From an uncultured Saprospiraceae bacterium (GTDB lineage Bacteria > Bacteroidota > Bacteroidia > Chitinophagales > Saprospiraceae), in assembly GCA_937967615.1 (NCBI GenBank), contig CALCMJ010000036.1, positions 1 to 60,442 of the forward strand: DNA of 60,442 nt. Direction: 5' to 3'. Position 1 is the stretch's first letter, and every line of letters starts with the position of its first letter. Below are positions 35,459 to 44,309 of the stretch, piece by piece. The translations under genes were made by a program, and so were the position numbers. The notes below the pieces were generated by a model. That model ran no database searches. It had not been told where the DNA came from and was given only the letters and a program-made list of their open reading frames with translations.

Positions 35459-37147
35459 ATGTGTTTAAAAAATATCTCTTTCATTCTAATTTGTATTCTT
35501 TTTGTTGCTTGTCATCAAGATTTTGAGACTGAGCCAAAAGTGGAACAAAATACTGAGGATCCACAGGTCATTATTACAACTGAAATTACTGGTCAAGTAC
35601 TTGATGCTTCTGGAAATGTTCAGGATGACTATATAATGGACATAGGGCTAAACCAAGTAGTTCAGAATAAACGCTATTTTCTAGAAGCGGTGGAAGCTGT
35701 GAATAAGAAAGGCCAATACATAGAGCTTACCCAAGCTGACGCATTTAAAGGATTTGCACTACCCTTGTTAATTGAAAACGATGTGAATGTTTTAAATCTG
35801 CGTTTTTTCCCAGAGTTAGAATCTATGCGTGTTGATTTAAATCAGAATCAAAAAATAACTCCAAATGTGAATATTCTTATCTCTAGTTTAAAAAATGGTG
35901 CAGGTGAGAAACATACGAGTGCTTTCAATTTAGGGATAAGAGATTTGAGTGATGAAAATTATGATTGGCAACTTGGGAGTTTTGGATATGACAAACTCAA
36001 TTCTCTTGTTTCTCTTAAACCTATTCAAAGGTTTTATTTTGAACTTAAGGATGATAATGACAATAGTTTGGAAATTGACCCTGATAGTCCTAGTCGATTG
36101 ACTTACGGAGGAGTGACAATGCATTCCATAGGACTATTCCTCTTAGACAACGATTCTAAGAAATGGAAACTCATAACAGATATAAACAATTCAATTGCTC
36201 AGATCATAGATGATGGATATTATATGCTTGCAGAATATGAGGCAGGAATATTTACTGAAGGGCATTTACTTCTGGATGGAGAAGCAATATCCTACCAAAA
36301 ATTTAGATGGCAAAATCCAATGACGGAAACAGAAGGTTTTACTAGTGTGTCCGGAAAGTTTCTTTCAGTTGTGCCTTCTAATTCTGCGTTGATATACAAC
36401 GTCATAGATCCGTGCAATACATCATTACGTACAATTGATTACGACTCGCCTGATCAGAATGCAGATGATATCTTGTTCCACATAGAGAATACAGATGGAG
36501 AGTTTTTTAACCTAGATGCATCCATACTTAGCTGTGATGAAGAATTGAATAATCAACCAGCGGTGAACATGTTCTTGGACAATGGAAACTACATTTATGC
36601 TTTCAATGGCACTGACATCAACACGTGGTTAAGTGTGTGCAGTAATGAATTTGAAATTGCAGGTTACAATATTGAAGAAGATAGTTCTGGGCCAACTATA
36701 AGCTGGAGTACGCAAACGGAGGAAGCTATAGAATATTTAAGTGGTTGCGAATCGCATTTAGATGGTTTTAGTTTTCTAAAAATAAGACAGGATAAAAAGC
36801 TCTACCCTTCTTTTGAATTTAGTCGGGTTGGGAATACAACAATTCTTGAAGCAGATGGTGGTGAAATGAAACTAATAATCCAGGGTGCTGAAATAGGACA
36901 ATATAATGTAGAACAACTGAACATAAGGATAAATGACGACAACTTTGGTGATGATGGTTATGCTGTAAATTGTGAAAACTCCTCAGAGGGTTGTGGAATC
37001 AATGAAGCGTACATAAGTCATTATGAAGAAATGGATAGTGGCTGGATACGAATGACCTTTTCTGGTGAGGTATGGATGCAAACAATAACGCCAGCAGCTG
37101 CGGGAAATTTTCCAATAGAAGGAACAATCCTTTGTAAAGCAAATTGA
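35459..37147 (+). CDS. Lipoprotein, first gene of ECF module 2
   Basis: The frame opens at 35354, but the ATG at 35459 begins a proper SPII signal (MCLKNISFILICILFVAC), so I take that start (562 aa). The mature part begins with a DFETEPKVEQ linker and an ITGQVLDASGNV strand pair like a regulatory-domain repeat, followed by long beta-rich regions with scattered Cys pairs and a C-terminal FPIEGTILCKAN resembling the end of the module 1 lipoprotein. No known family. The sigma factor gene begins 8 bases downstream. Confidence 0.65.
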   Translation: MCLKNISFILICILFVACHQDFETEPKVEQNTEDPQVIITTEITGQVLDASGNVQDDYIMDIGLNQVVQNKRYFLEAVEAVNKKGQYIELTQADAFKGFALPLLIENDVNVLNLRFFPELESMRVDLNQNQKITPNVNILISSLKNGAGEKHTSAFNLGIRDLSDENYDWQLGSFGYDKLNSLVSLKPIQRFYFELKDDNDNSLEIDPDSPSRLTYGGVTMHSIGLFLLDNDSKKWKLITDINNSIAQIIDDGYYMLAEYEAGIFTEGHLLLDGEAISYQKFRWQNPMTETEGFTSVSGKFLSVVPSNSALIYNVIDPCNTSLRTIDYDSPDQNADDILFHIENTDGEFFNLDASILSCDEELNNQPAVNMFLDNGNYIYAFNGTDINTWLSVCSNEFEIAGYNIEEDSSGPTISWSTQTEEAIEYLSGCESHLDGFSFLKIRQDKKLYPSFEFSRVGNTTILEADGGEMKLIIQGAEIGQYNVEQLNIRINDDNFGDDGYAVNCENSSEGCGINEAYISHYEEMDSGWIRMTFSGEVWMQTITPAAAGNFPIEGTILCKAN

Positions 37148-37155
37148 AAGAGTAG

Positions 37156-37740
37156 GTGTTAGAAAACGACATAATACAGGGCTGTAAAAAACAAGATAGA
37201 AAAGCACAAAAGGCTTTTGTAGATGAGTACTCCAGATATCTATTTGGGGTATGTAGAAGATACATTAATATAGAAACGCAGGCTAAAGATTGCTTGCAAG
37301 AATCTTTGCTCCATATTTTGACGAACATTAAGACATATGAAGAGCAAGGAAAATTCAAAGCTTGGATAGCACGCATTACTGTATATAAATGCTTGCAATC
37401 AATAAGAAAAGAGAAAAAACACATTTCTTTTTTAATAGACGAGCTACACGAACCAGTAAGTGATACAAGTGCGAGTTACATTTTAGAAACTCAAGATGTC
37501 ATGCGATTTTTAAATGATCTAGCTCCCAATTACAGAATCGCATTAAACATGTATTTGATAGAAGGTTATAGTCATAAAGAAATTGCAGAGCAACTGAACA
37601 TTAAAGAAGGTTCGTCAAGGGCATTAGTATCCAGAGGACGAAAAATGATTGCCCAGAAATTTGAAGAAGACAGATTACGAGTAGTACATACTCAAAAAAA
37701 AGATCTCGTTAATAGTAAACTAAGTTTGGGTTTTAAATAA
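37156..37740 (+). CDS. ECF RNA polymerase sigma factor, module 2
   Basis: A 194-aa ECF sigma factor starting at a GTG codon. Region 2 includes EYSRYLFGVCRRYINIETQAKDCLQESLLHIL and FKAWIARITV; region 4 includes GYSHKEIAEQLNIKEGSSRALVSRGRKMI. The body is close to the module 1 sigma factor (IIQGCKKQDRK against IIHGCMKKDRK), with a C-terminal tail of about 25 extra basic residues. It lies 8 bases after the lipoprotein gene and 20 bases before the membrane-spanning partner. Confidence 0.9.
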   Translation: MLENDIIQGCKKQDRKAQKAFVDEYSRYLFGVCRRYINIETQAKDCLQESLLHILTNIKTYEEQGKFKAWIARITVYKCLQSIRKEKKHISFLIDELHEPVSDTSASYILETQDVMRFLNDLAPNYRIALNMYLIEGYSHKEIAEQLNIKEGSSRALVSRGRKMIAQKFEEDRLRVVHTQKKDLVNSKLSLGFK

Positions 37741-37760
37741 TCCACATTCAATTTAAGCGT

Positions 37761-39254
37761 ATGTCAAAAGATTTAAACAAGAAAGAGCAACATTTTAAGG
37801 ATCTGCTAGACAATCTAGAGATGGACTTAAACACGGATGAGCTATGGTCTTCTGTATCTGCTGAACTTCCGCAGAAAAGGAAAAGATATGGTCTGCTTTC
37901 ATTCAGTTTACTCTTTGTGGCTATGCTACTTACCGGTTTCTTTGTAGGAAAGTATTATGGAACGGGATTAAGCAGTCAAGGACTTGAAGCTGAATCTGAA
38001 AAAGGGATTGAATCAGAATTTAATGAAATTGTGGAATTAACAGAATTTGTAAATGATCCAAAAGGAGATAACAATAGAGAAAGTGAGACTGAGAAAAATA
38101 GTGAAAGGGGAATAAATGCGGAAGCCAATAAACCTGAACGTGAAAAAGAATTAGAAAAAGGAACTGAAACAGAATTAGAGGAATTTGTGGAATTTGCTGA
38201 ATTTCTAAAGGAAGTAGAGGCTGAAGAAATAAGAGTTTCAAATGAAACTGGAGAGTTGAAGAAACTCAATGAGGAAGCAGAACTTGTTTTAAATGATGTA
38301 AAAAGAAATAGCACTAACAACAGGTCCGATATTACTAGCCAAACGAAGATCATTTTTGATTCTAAAAAACAAGTATCATTATCGGCTAAGCCCTTCAATA
38401 AGAAGAAGAGAAAAACGCATACTTTCTTGAACATTGATTATCTCACTACGGTGCAGCTGGGGCAAGCATTAATAAGCAAGAGTTTAGTTTTTGATAATGC
38501 ACGTATTTCAACCAGCATAGTACCTATTTACCAGGACAACTGGAAACCATTTTTAAGATTCCAGTTAGGACTCAATCATAACAACAGCCGTAATATACTT
38601 GCAGAAAATTCAGAAGGATTAGATGCTCAAATACTTGGATTAGAAAATGACAAGATGGGCTTTAATTCTGAGATAGGTGTAGGATTATTCCACGCGTCCG
38701 GATGGCGTATATCTGGAGGACTGAGTTATTCAAGTTTTTTCAGTTCAATGAGCTCAAATGAAGTGGAAATTACATCGCAAGAAGTAGCAGGTACAGAAAC
38801 TATAATTATTAATCCAGATGGGAGTCAGACATTGATTGCAGGAACACTGCAACAAACAAGTAGTTCTGAAACAAGTTTTTTATGGCACCGAAGACATAAG
38901 CGACTAGATGTACAAATAGGATTAGGGAAATCTCTTATGCATTGGAAGCATTTATCAATTGGAATTGAGGCAGGTCTTAGGTACAATGTATGGGCTTCTG
39001 ATCGAGGATATTTTTTCGATAATAATTTAGAATTCACAAAACTGACTGAAGGCGTTGAAAGTCCATATAAAAATAGACATGGATTAGGATTTAGCTCCGC
39101 AGTAAATATAGAATATGCAATGGGGAGATATATAGTAGGTATAAATCCTTTTCTAAGATATAATCCAAATTCGATAAGTAAAGCTTCACATATATATTTA
39201 AACAAAAATCATCAAGTAGGATTGAATGCTAGCCTCTTCTATTTATTTGATTGA
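37761..39254 (+). CDS. Putative dual membrane-spanning anti-sigma factor, module 2
   Basis: A 497-aa protein with the same plan as in module 1. Residues 1-42 are a cytoplasmic head (HFKDLLDNLEMDLNTDELWSSVSAEL, Trp29), 43-63 an inner-membrane helix (LLSFSLLFVAMLLTGFFVG), about 64-220 a strongly acidic linker, and about 225-497 a strand-rich barrel-like region ending VGLNASLFYLFD. The linker holds a duplicated unit of about 20 residues (80-99 and 132-151, both EKGxExE...VE..EF). It follows the ECF sigma gene by 20 bases. Role as anti-sigma is inferred from architecture and context. Confidence 0.65.
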   Translation: MSKDLNKKEQHFKDLLDNLEMDLNTDELWSSVSAELPQKRKRYGLLSFSLLFVAMLLTGFFVGKYYGTGLSSQGLEAESEKGIESEFNEIVELTEFVNDPKGDNNRESETEKNSERGINAEANKPEREKELEKGTETELEEFVEFAEFLKEVEAEEIRVSNETGELKKLNEEAELVLNDVKRNSTNNRSDITSQTKIIFDSKKQVSLSAKPFNKKKRKTHTFLNIDYLTTVQLGQALISKSLVFDNARISTSIVPIYQDNWKPFLRFQLGLNHNNSRNILAENSEGLDAQILGLENDKMGFNSEIGVGLFHASGWRISGGLSYSSFFSSMSSNEVEITSQEVAGTETIIINPDGSQTLIAGTLQQTSSSETSFLWHRRHKRLDVQIGLGKSLMHWKHLSIGIEAGLRYNVWASDRGYFFDNNLEFTKLTEGVESPYKNRHGLGFSSAVNIEYAMGRYIVGINPFLRYNPNSISKASHIYLNKNHQVGLNASLFYLFD

Positions 39255-39317
39255 TCAATTATCTAACTAATTTAATTGCCCGGATATTTTCGGATAAAAG
39301 TATTTTAAAATTAAGAC

Positions 39318-41861
39318 ATGAAAAATATTTACAAAAATTTAGCACTTATTTTCTTTGTGTTTTTTGCACACATACAAATGCAAGCGCAAGTAAACTGTAA
39401 TGACATGGTCAACATCAGTTTGTCAATTTGGGATGGCACAGCGGACCTCAATGCTGAGATGTTTGTTGAAGGCGACGCCAGTCAATACGACGAGTTATCT
39501 ATAGATGTTGAGCAGGTAGATTGTGATGACATAGATACGCCTGTCACTGTAACTGTGACAGCAGTTCTTGATGGTGTTACAAGCACCTGTACAAGTTTAG
39601 CTGTTGTAGAAGATAAGGCGCCTCCTGTTCCTGTTGTTACACAAAATCTTATTGTGATGCTTGACGTGAATGGCGAAGCAAGTATTACAGGAGAAACCAT
39701 TGACGCAGGTTCGTGGGATAATTGCGGTAGCATTACATTGTCTGTGAGTCCCTCAGAATTTACATGTGCAGATCTATGGCAGAATCCTGTAGTAACACTT
39801 ACCGTGGAAGATGCCTCAGGCAATACGAATACCGCATGGGCTAATGTAGTAATACAACAGGACAATGGTGCAATTACATGCAACTCAGAAATAACTGTAA
39901 ATACGGATGATGCTCCAATTCTATTAGGAGTGGATGACATGCTTTCCGGACAGGCGACTGAGGGCTGTAGTGAAAATTTACAATTGACAATAACAGACGC
40001 TTCTGGAGCAGTTGTGCCTAATAATTTAGTAACATCTGCATATGCAGGAACAACTTTAATAGCTACTATTGAAAATACTGTAGGTAATTCATGTTGGGGT
40101 CAGGTTATTGTGGAAGGTGATGCAAGCTGCGGTGATTTTACTGAAGACAATATTCTTTGGCCAAGCAACATCAGTATTTCTATTCTTGGTGTAGATTCTG
40201 ACAGTTTGAGTCCTGCAAATCTAATTGCATACTTTGGTGTAGATCCAGCTGATGCCATGCCTACCATTAATGACCTAGGCTGTATAATAGCAGTATCTTA
40301 TCATGATAATATTTTTATTATTGATAATTTTTCTTTCAAGGTAGTGCGTACATGGACAATTATAAATTGGAATGACGGCTCTACGTATTCTGGAACTCAG
40401 ATTATAGATAACTTCCCAAACACAGATTTTATCTGTGATGTTTTACCTAGAACAGCGCCAGTAGGCGATTGTGATTCTGGTCATACTTTAGATGATGACG
40501 CAGAGTGGCCAGCGGATTTAAATATAGCAGACTATAGAATTAAGCCAGAGGAATTAATTATGTATTCAGGAGTAGATCCATTAGATTCAGCGCCATCGTT
40601 TTACAATACGCCAGATCAATATTCAGCAACGTATGTAGACTACTTAGAAGAGCTTACAGCTGATCAATTAACTATAGGAAGAGAATGGACTGCTACCCGA
40701 GATGATGCGCCTGGAGCTTACTGGATATATCTTCAAACAATAGTTGTTGACTTAACAGCATTCAGCAATCTAGTTACAGTAGAAACAATGACAAGTAGAC
40801 CTGTTCCTGACGTTTCTATTACACCAGATATAGCTACAGATGATGCTGGTAATGCCACAGTAGAGCCAACAGACATGATTAATCCTTTCCTAGCAGATGA
40901 TCCTCAGAATGGTTTAGACATTGTAGATATGTATATTATTCGTGAACATGTTCTTGGAATAAACTACATGGATGACTTACAAACTATTACTGCAGATGTG
41001 AATGAATCAACAGCAGTTACTACCCTAGATCTAGTTTTGATAGAGCGTGTTATTCTTGGCTTAGAAACAGAAATTAGTTCACTTTGGTGGTTTGTAGATA
41101 AACCTGTTGAAAACAACCTCTCCCCTAAAGCACAATATATTGCACTCAAGCCTGGAGATGTAGATGACTCTGCGGTTTTAGGAGCAAACTTTGCTGGAGA
41201 AAATGACATTAATTACGTTGACAGACTTGTGAATACAGGAGAAACGTATGAGATTCCATTTTACGTAACAGAAGAGATGACAAGCAATGGAATGCAGTTT
41301 AGTTTTAATATTGATAACTCTGCGTTGGAGGTAGAGTCTGTAGAAAGCAATTACTTTACAGATGCAGTGACTTTCAGTCAAACGGAGAGTGGAGAATTTA
41401 ATGTTGTTATGCTAAATAAACTAGCATCTGAAGCGAAAGAGATCGCTGCGGGCGATGCTGTATTCACAGTAACAATGAAAGCAAAAGCAAATTCTGTCTT
41501 AAGCTGGTCACTGAGTTTAAATGAAAACCGCTCATCATTTACAATAAATGAAAATGGAGAGCGAATCACATTTAATGAGCAAGTGGATGGAGAAATCATC
41601 TCTGGACTCAAGGATTTGGAAGCATTGGAAGGTGTGTCTATCTACCCTAACCCAGCAATAGATATCATAAACTTAGATGCTCCAAGTGCCATTCTTTCAG
41701 AAGGCTATGTGATGACAATCGTAAACAATGCAGGACAGATTGTTTCAATAACAAAAAATGAAAAAGAGCTAGATGTCACACATTTACCTTCTGGCATGTA
41801 CTTTTACTTTTTATTGCAAAATGACAAGTTAGCCAAAGGAAAATTTGTGATTTTAAAATAA
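39318..41861 (+). CDS. T9SS surface protein with HYR-like, dockerin-like and cohesin-like segments
   Basis: An 847-aa protein. Signal peptide ends HIQMQAQ. Residues about 25-260 are Cys-containing HYR/Ig-like repeats (VEDKAPPVPVVTQN, DNCGSITLSVSP, EDASGNTNTAW). About 521-594 is a dockerin-like pair of Asp-rich loops (NGLDIVDMYIIREHVLG, ADVNESTAVTTLDLVLIERVILG). About 624-757 resembles a cohesin-type beta sandwich (EIPFYVTEEMTSNGMQFSFNI). The end is a T9SS type A sorting domain (VSIYPNPAIDIINL to GKFVILK). Located 64 bases after the module 2 anti-sigma gene, it may be its output or an independent gene. A terminator follows. Confidence 0.8.
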   Translation: MKNIYKNLALIFFVFFAHIQMQAQVNCNDMVNISLSIWDGTADLNAEMFVEGDASQYDELSIDVEQVDCDDIDTPVTVTVTAVLDGVTSTCTSLAVVEDKAPPVPVVTQNLIVMLDVNGEASITGETIDAGSWDNCGSITLSVSPSEFTCADLWQNPVVTLTVEDASGNTNTAWANVVIQQDNGAITCNSEITVNTDDAPILLGVDDMLSGQATEGCSENLQLTITDASGAVVPNNLVTSAYAGTTLIATIENTVGNSCWGQVIVEGDASCGDFTEDNILWPSNISISILGVDSDSLSPANLIAYFGVDPADAMPTINDLGCIIAVSYHDNIFIIDNFSFKVVRTWTIINWNDGSTYSGTQIIDNFPNTDFICDVLPRTAPVGDCDSGHTLDDDAEWPADLNIADYRIKPEELIMYSGVDPLDSAPSFYNTPDQYSATYVDYLEELTADQLTIGREWTATRDDAPGAYWIYLQTIVVDLTAFSNLVTVETMTSRPVPDVSITPDIATDDAGNATVEPTDMINPFLADDPQNGLDIVDMYIIREHVLGINYMDDLQTITADVNESTAVTTLDLVLIERVILGLETEISSLWWFVDKPVENNLSPKAQYIALKPGDVDDSAVLGANFAGENDINYVDRLVNTGETYEIPFYVTEEMTSNGMQFSFNIDNSALEVESVESNYFTDAVTFSQTESGEFNVVMLNKLASEAKEIAAGDAVFTVTMKAKANSVLSWSLSLNENRSSFTINENGERITFNEQVDGEIISGLKDLEALEGVSIYPNPAIDIINLDAPSAILSEGYVMTIVNNAGQIVSITKNEKELDVTHLPSGMYFYFLLQNDKLAKGKFVILK

Positions 41862-41905
41862 TAGATAGGAATAATTTCGATTACTTTCTTAAATAGTTAA
41901 ACTTT

Positions 41906-41936
41906 AGTGGGACCCCTGTAGGTCCCACTTTCTTTT
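41906..41936 (+). terminator. Rho-independent terminator after module 2
   Basis: A perfect 9-bp stem AGTGGGACC / GGTCCCACT with a 6-base loop is followed by TTCTTTT. It isolates module 2 from the helicase gene. Confidence 0.85.
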
Positions 41937-41992
41937 ATTGGGTACACTTTGCTTACAAAAAGAGCTAAAACGCATCATCCATAAATAATGTC

Positions 41993-42000
41993 TATCTTTG
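41993..42000 (+). promoter_or_regulatory. -7 promoter element of the DEAD-box helicase gene
   Basis: TATCTTTG is an exact TAnnTTTG match, 42 bases before the ATG at 42043. No -33 TTTG at the right distance. Confidence 0.45.
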
Positions 42001-42042
42001 GGGCATGAGAAATAGTTCTCAATTATAAAATATTAGTGAGTA

Positions 42043-43308
42043 ATGAGATTTGAAGAGTTGGGTTTGATACCTCCTATCCTTAAAGCCCTCAAAGCAGTCA
42101 ACTATTCCGAAGCGACTGAAATTCAAGAAAAAGCAATCCCTTTAATTTTAAAAAGGCGAGATATATTAGGATCAGCACAAACTGGGACTGGGAAAACGGC
42201 TGCATTTGCTATTCCTATAATTCAGTTGATTCATCAAATAGAATCGCAGAACAATGGAAGAGCACAGATACGTGCACTTATTGTGACTCCTACTAGGGAG
42301 CTTGCTATCCAGATAGATGAAAACATTAGAGAGTATAGCAAATACACGATTATCAAACACAATGTGATTTTTGGTGGAGTAAAGCAGGGTAAGCAAGTAA
42401 GTAGTTTGCGAAATGGTGTGCACATCTTAGTGGCTACACCCGGACGACTTCTTGATTTGATATCTCAAGGCATTATAAGTCTTGATACTGTCAAAATGTT
42501 TGTTTTGGATGAAGCAGACAGGATGTTGGACATGGGCTTTATTAATGACATAAAAAAGCTTCTCAAGTTACTGCCTAAAAAGAGACAGTCCTTATTCTTT
42601 TCAGCCACTATGCCTGACAACATTGTTAAGCTGTCAAATAATATACTTGACGATCCAATAAAAATAGAAGTCAGTCCCGTTTCCTCTGCGGCTGAAACTA
42701 TTCAACAGTATGTATACTATACAAACCGAACTGATAAGGGTAAACTTTTATTACATATCCTTGATGACAGAAATATAGAACAGGTTCTCTTATTCTCCCG
42801 TACAAAACATGGAGCAGATAGGATTGCAAGAAATCTAAAAAAGCAGGGCATTAAGGTGGAAGCAATTCATGGTGATAAAGCACAGAACCAAAGACAAAAG
42901 GCACTTAAAAGATTTAAAGAAGGGAGTGTGCGGGTTTTGGTTGCTACTGACATTGCTGCGAGAGGAATAGATATTGACAAATTAAAACATGTCATAAATT
43001 ATGATGTTCCCAATGAGTCTGAAACGTACGTGCATAGAATTGGACGTTCTGGAAGAGCAGGAGAAGAAGGTGTTGCTATCTCAATATGCGAGCCAGAAGA
43101 AAACGCGCACATCAAGGATATTGAGCGTTTAATAAACAAGAAAATATCAATTATAAAGGACAATCCATTTCCACAAACAGATAAACCGATGACTGCTGCC
43201 GAAAAGAAAGAATGGAATAAAGAAAAACAAAGACGAAAGCAAGAGTTTTTTGCGAATAGGAAGAAAAGTGGCGCTGGGAGTAGATCGAATGGAAGGTATA
43301 GAAGGTAA
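42043..43308 (+). CDS. DEAD-box ATP-dependent RNA helicase (RhlE-like)
   Basis: A 421-aa superfamily 2 RNA helicase with all core motifs: Q-motif region (ATEIQEKAIPLIL), motif I AQTGTGKT (45-52), PTRELA, TPGR, DEAD, SAT in FSATMP, ATDIAARGIDI and HRIGRSGRAG. The C-terminal tail is short, basic and Ser/Gly/Arg-rich, as in RhlE-type enzymes that help ribosome assembly and RNA decay at low temperature. Exact subfamily not certain. Confidence 0.93.
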   Translation: MRFEELGLIPPILKALKAVNYSEATEIQEKAIPLILKRRDILGSAQTGTGKTAAFAIPIIQLIHQIESQNNGRAQIRALIVTPTRELAIQIDENIREYSKYTIIKHNVIFGGVKQGKQVSSLRNGVHILVATPGRLLDLISQGIISLDTVKMFVLDEADRMLDMGFINDIKKLLKLLPKKRQSLFFSATMPDNIVKLSNNILDDPIKIEVSPVSSAAETIQQYVYYTNRTDKGKLLLHILDDRNIEQVLLFSRTKHGADRIARNLKKQGIKVEAIHGDKAQNQRQKALKRFKEGSVRVLVATDIAARGIDIDKLKHVINYDVPNESETYVHRIGRSGRAGEEGVAISICEPEENAHIKDIERLINKKISIIKDNPFPQTDKPMTAAEKKEWNKEKQRRKQEFFANRKKSGAGSRSNGRYRR

Positions 43309-43346
43309 GTTTAATTTCAAATCTAAGTATTACTAATGCTGGCTTT

Positions 43347-43672
43347 CTAGTAAAATAGGAAGTACGCCGCAAGAGTAAAAAGTGTTGGAAATAAAATCAA
43401 CAAAGGAAGTTCTTCTATTATAATGACTCCTCTGTTATACAAAATATAGATGCAGCTTGCAAATAGCAGAAGAATGGCCATCATTTTGAATAACAATCCA
43501 AGTCCAAAATATCCATTAAAAATTGACTCACTTCTTTCGTAATTATAACTTTCAAAAGTTCTGATGTATTTAAATAATGGTGTTACCTCAAAAACGACAT
43601 TGCTATCTACATAATTATAACGTGTCTTTAATTCTATCCTGTGATTTTCATAAAAGTATCATCACGAATCAT
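43347..43672 (-). pseudogene. Frameshifted gene for a small two-helix membrane protein
   Basis: Reading the minus strand, an ATG at 43672 opens MIRDDTF and stops within 13 codons. Shifting by one base at the TTTT run (complement of 43652-43655) opens a clean frame to TAG at 43347: YENHRIELKTRYNY, a soluble part, then two hydrophobic helices (GLLFKMMAILLLFASCIYIL and LLILFPTLFTLAAYFLFY). The gene length is two bases short of whole codons, consistent with loss of one T. The product would be about 108 aa. It may be a decayed gene, or a sequencing or assembly error. I do not recognise the family. Confidence 0.6.
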
Positions 43673-43886
43673 AGCATGAAAAATAAAGAATTATTAAGAT
43701 TTGAAACATCTTAATGCTGGTATTTATTGCAATCTTTCAAGATTTAGAATTGATATCTAAGAATCCCTTGTCGTTTAAAATCTAGTGGCCTAACTTGAGC
43801 AAATAAAATAACTTATGTATCTATATTGAATATTTCAATCCAAAAAAAAGGGATTTAGCATTATAATTCTATGAAATTAGTTACAT
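43673..43886. other. Gene-free AT-rich gap
   Basis: About 210 bases before the DCC gene. Nothing definite seen. Confidence 0.3.
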
Positions 43887-44309
43887 ATGATATCTAGATG
43901 GTTTAAATCAAACCCTAAACAAACAGGAATACTCTACTTCGATGGTGTATGTAGCTTGTGTAATAAGTTCATTAATTTTTTAATGGTTGCTGATAAAGGG
44001 AATAGCCTACAATATTCTCCACTGCAAGGAAAGACAGCTGAGAAAAACCTGGATTCCGTCTACTTAGATAAACTGGATACAATTGTTTATCAAGAAGCAG
44101 GAAAATTCTATAGCGAGTCTGACGCTGTAATCCGGGCTGTTTCTGGAATGGGTGGGATTTGGAAATTTGTTTTGTTAATAAAATTGATCCCAAAATTTAT
44201 AAGAAATCCTATTTATAGATTTGTAGCAAAAAACCGTTTCCAATGGTTTGGGAAAAAAGATGCGTGTAGAATACCTACGCCAGAGGAACGAGGCAAAATT
44301 TTAATATGA
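43887..44309 (+). CDS. DCC-family thiol-disulfide oxidoreductase-like protein (DUF393)
   Basis: A 140-aa protein of the DCC (YuxK/DUF393) family. The family signature is present as ILYFDGVCSLCNKFINFLM, with the CxxC pair in VCSLC; the later SDAVIRAVSGMGG block is also typical. Thioredoxin-like fold is predicted for this family, with a possible redox role, but substrates are unknown. It overlaps the next gene by 4 bases (ATGA). Confidence 0.85.
   Translation: MISRWFKSNPKQTGILYFDGVCSLCNKFINFLMVADKGNSLQYSPLQGKTAEKNLDSVYLDKLDTIVYQEAGKFYSESDAVIRAVSGMGGIWKFVLLIKLIPKFIRNPIYRFVAKNRFQWFGKKDACRIPTPEERGKILI

Noticed and set aside
36999-37424. 141-codon minus-strand frame across lipoprotein/sigma boundary
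   Set aside because: Spans two coding regions of the opposite strand, no recognisable protein, Cys/Phe/Leu-rich like other shadows.
37976-38434. 152-codon minus-strand frame opposite the module 2 linker
   Set aside because: It is Ser/Phe/Leu-rich because it mirrors the Glu/Lys/Asn-rich acidic linker; a shadow of the real gene.
39482-39940. 152-codon minus-strand frame opposite the T9SS protein
   Set aside because: Mirrors the Thr/Val-rich repeats of the plus-strand gene; no independent support.
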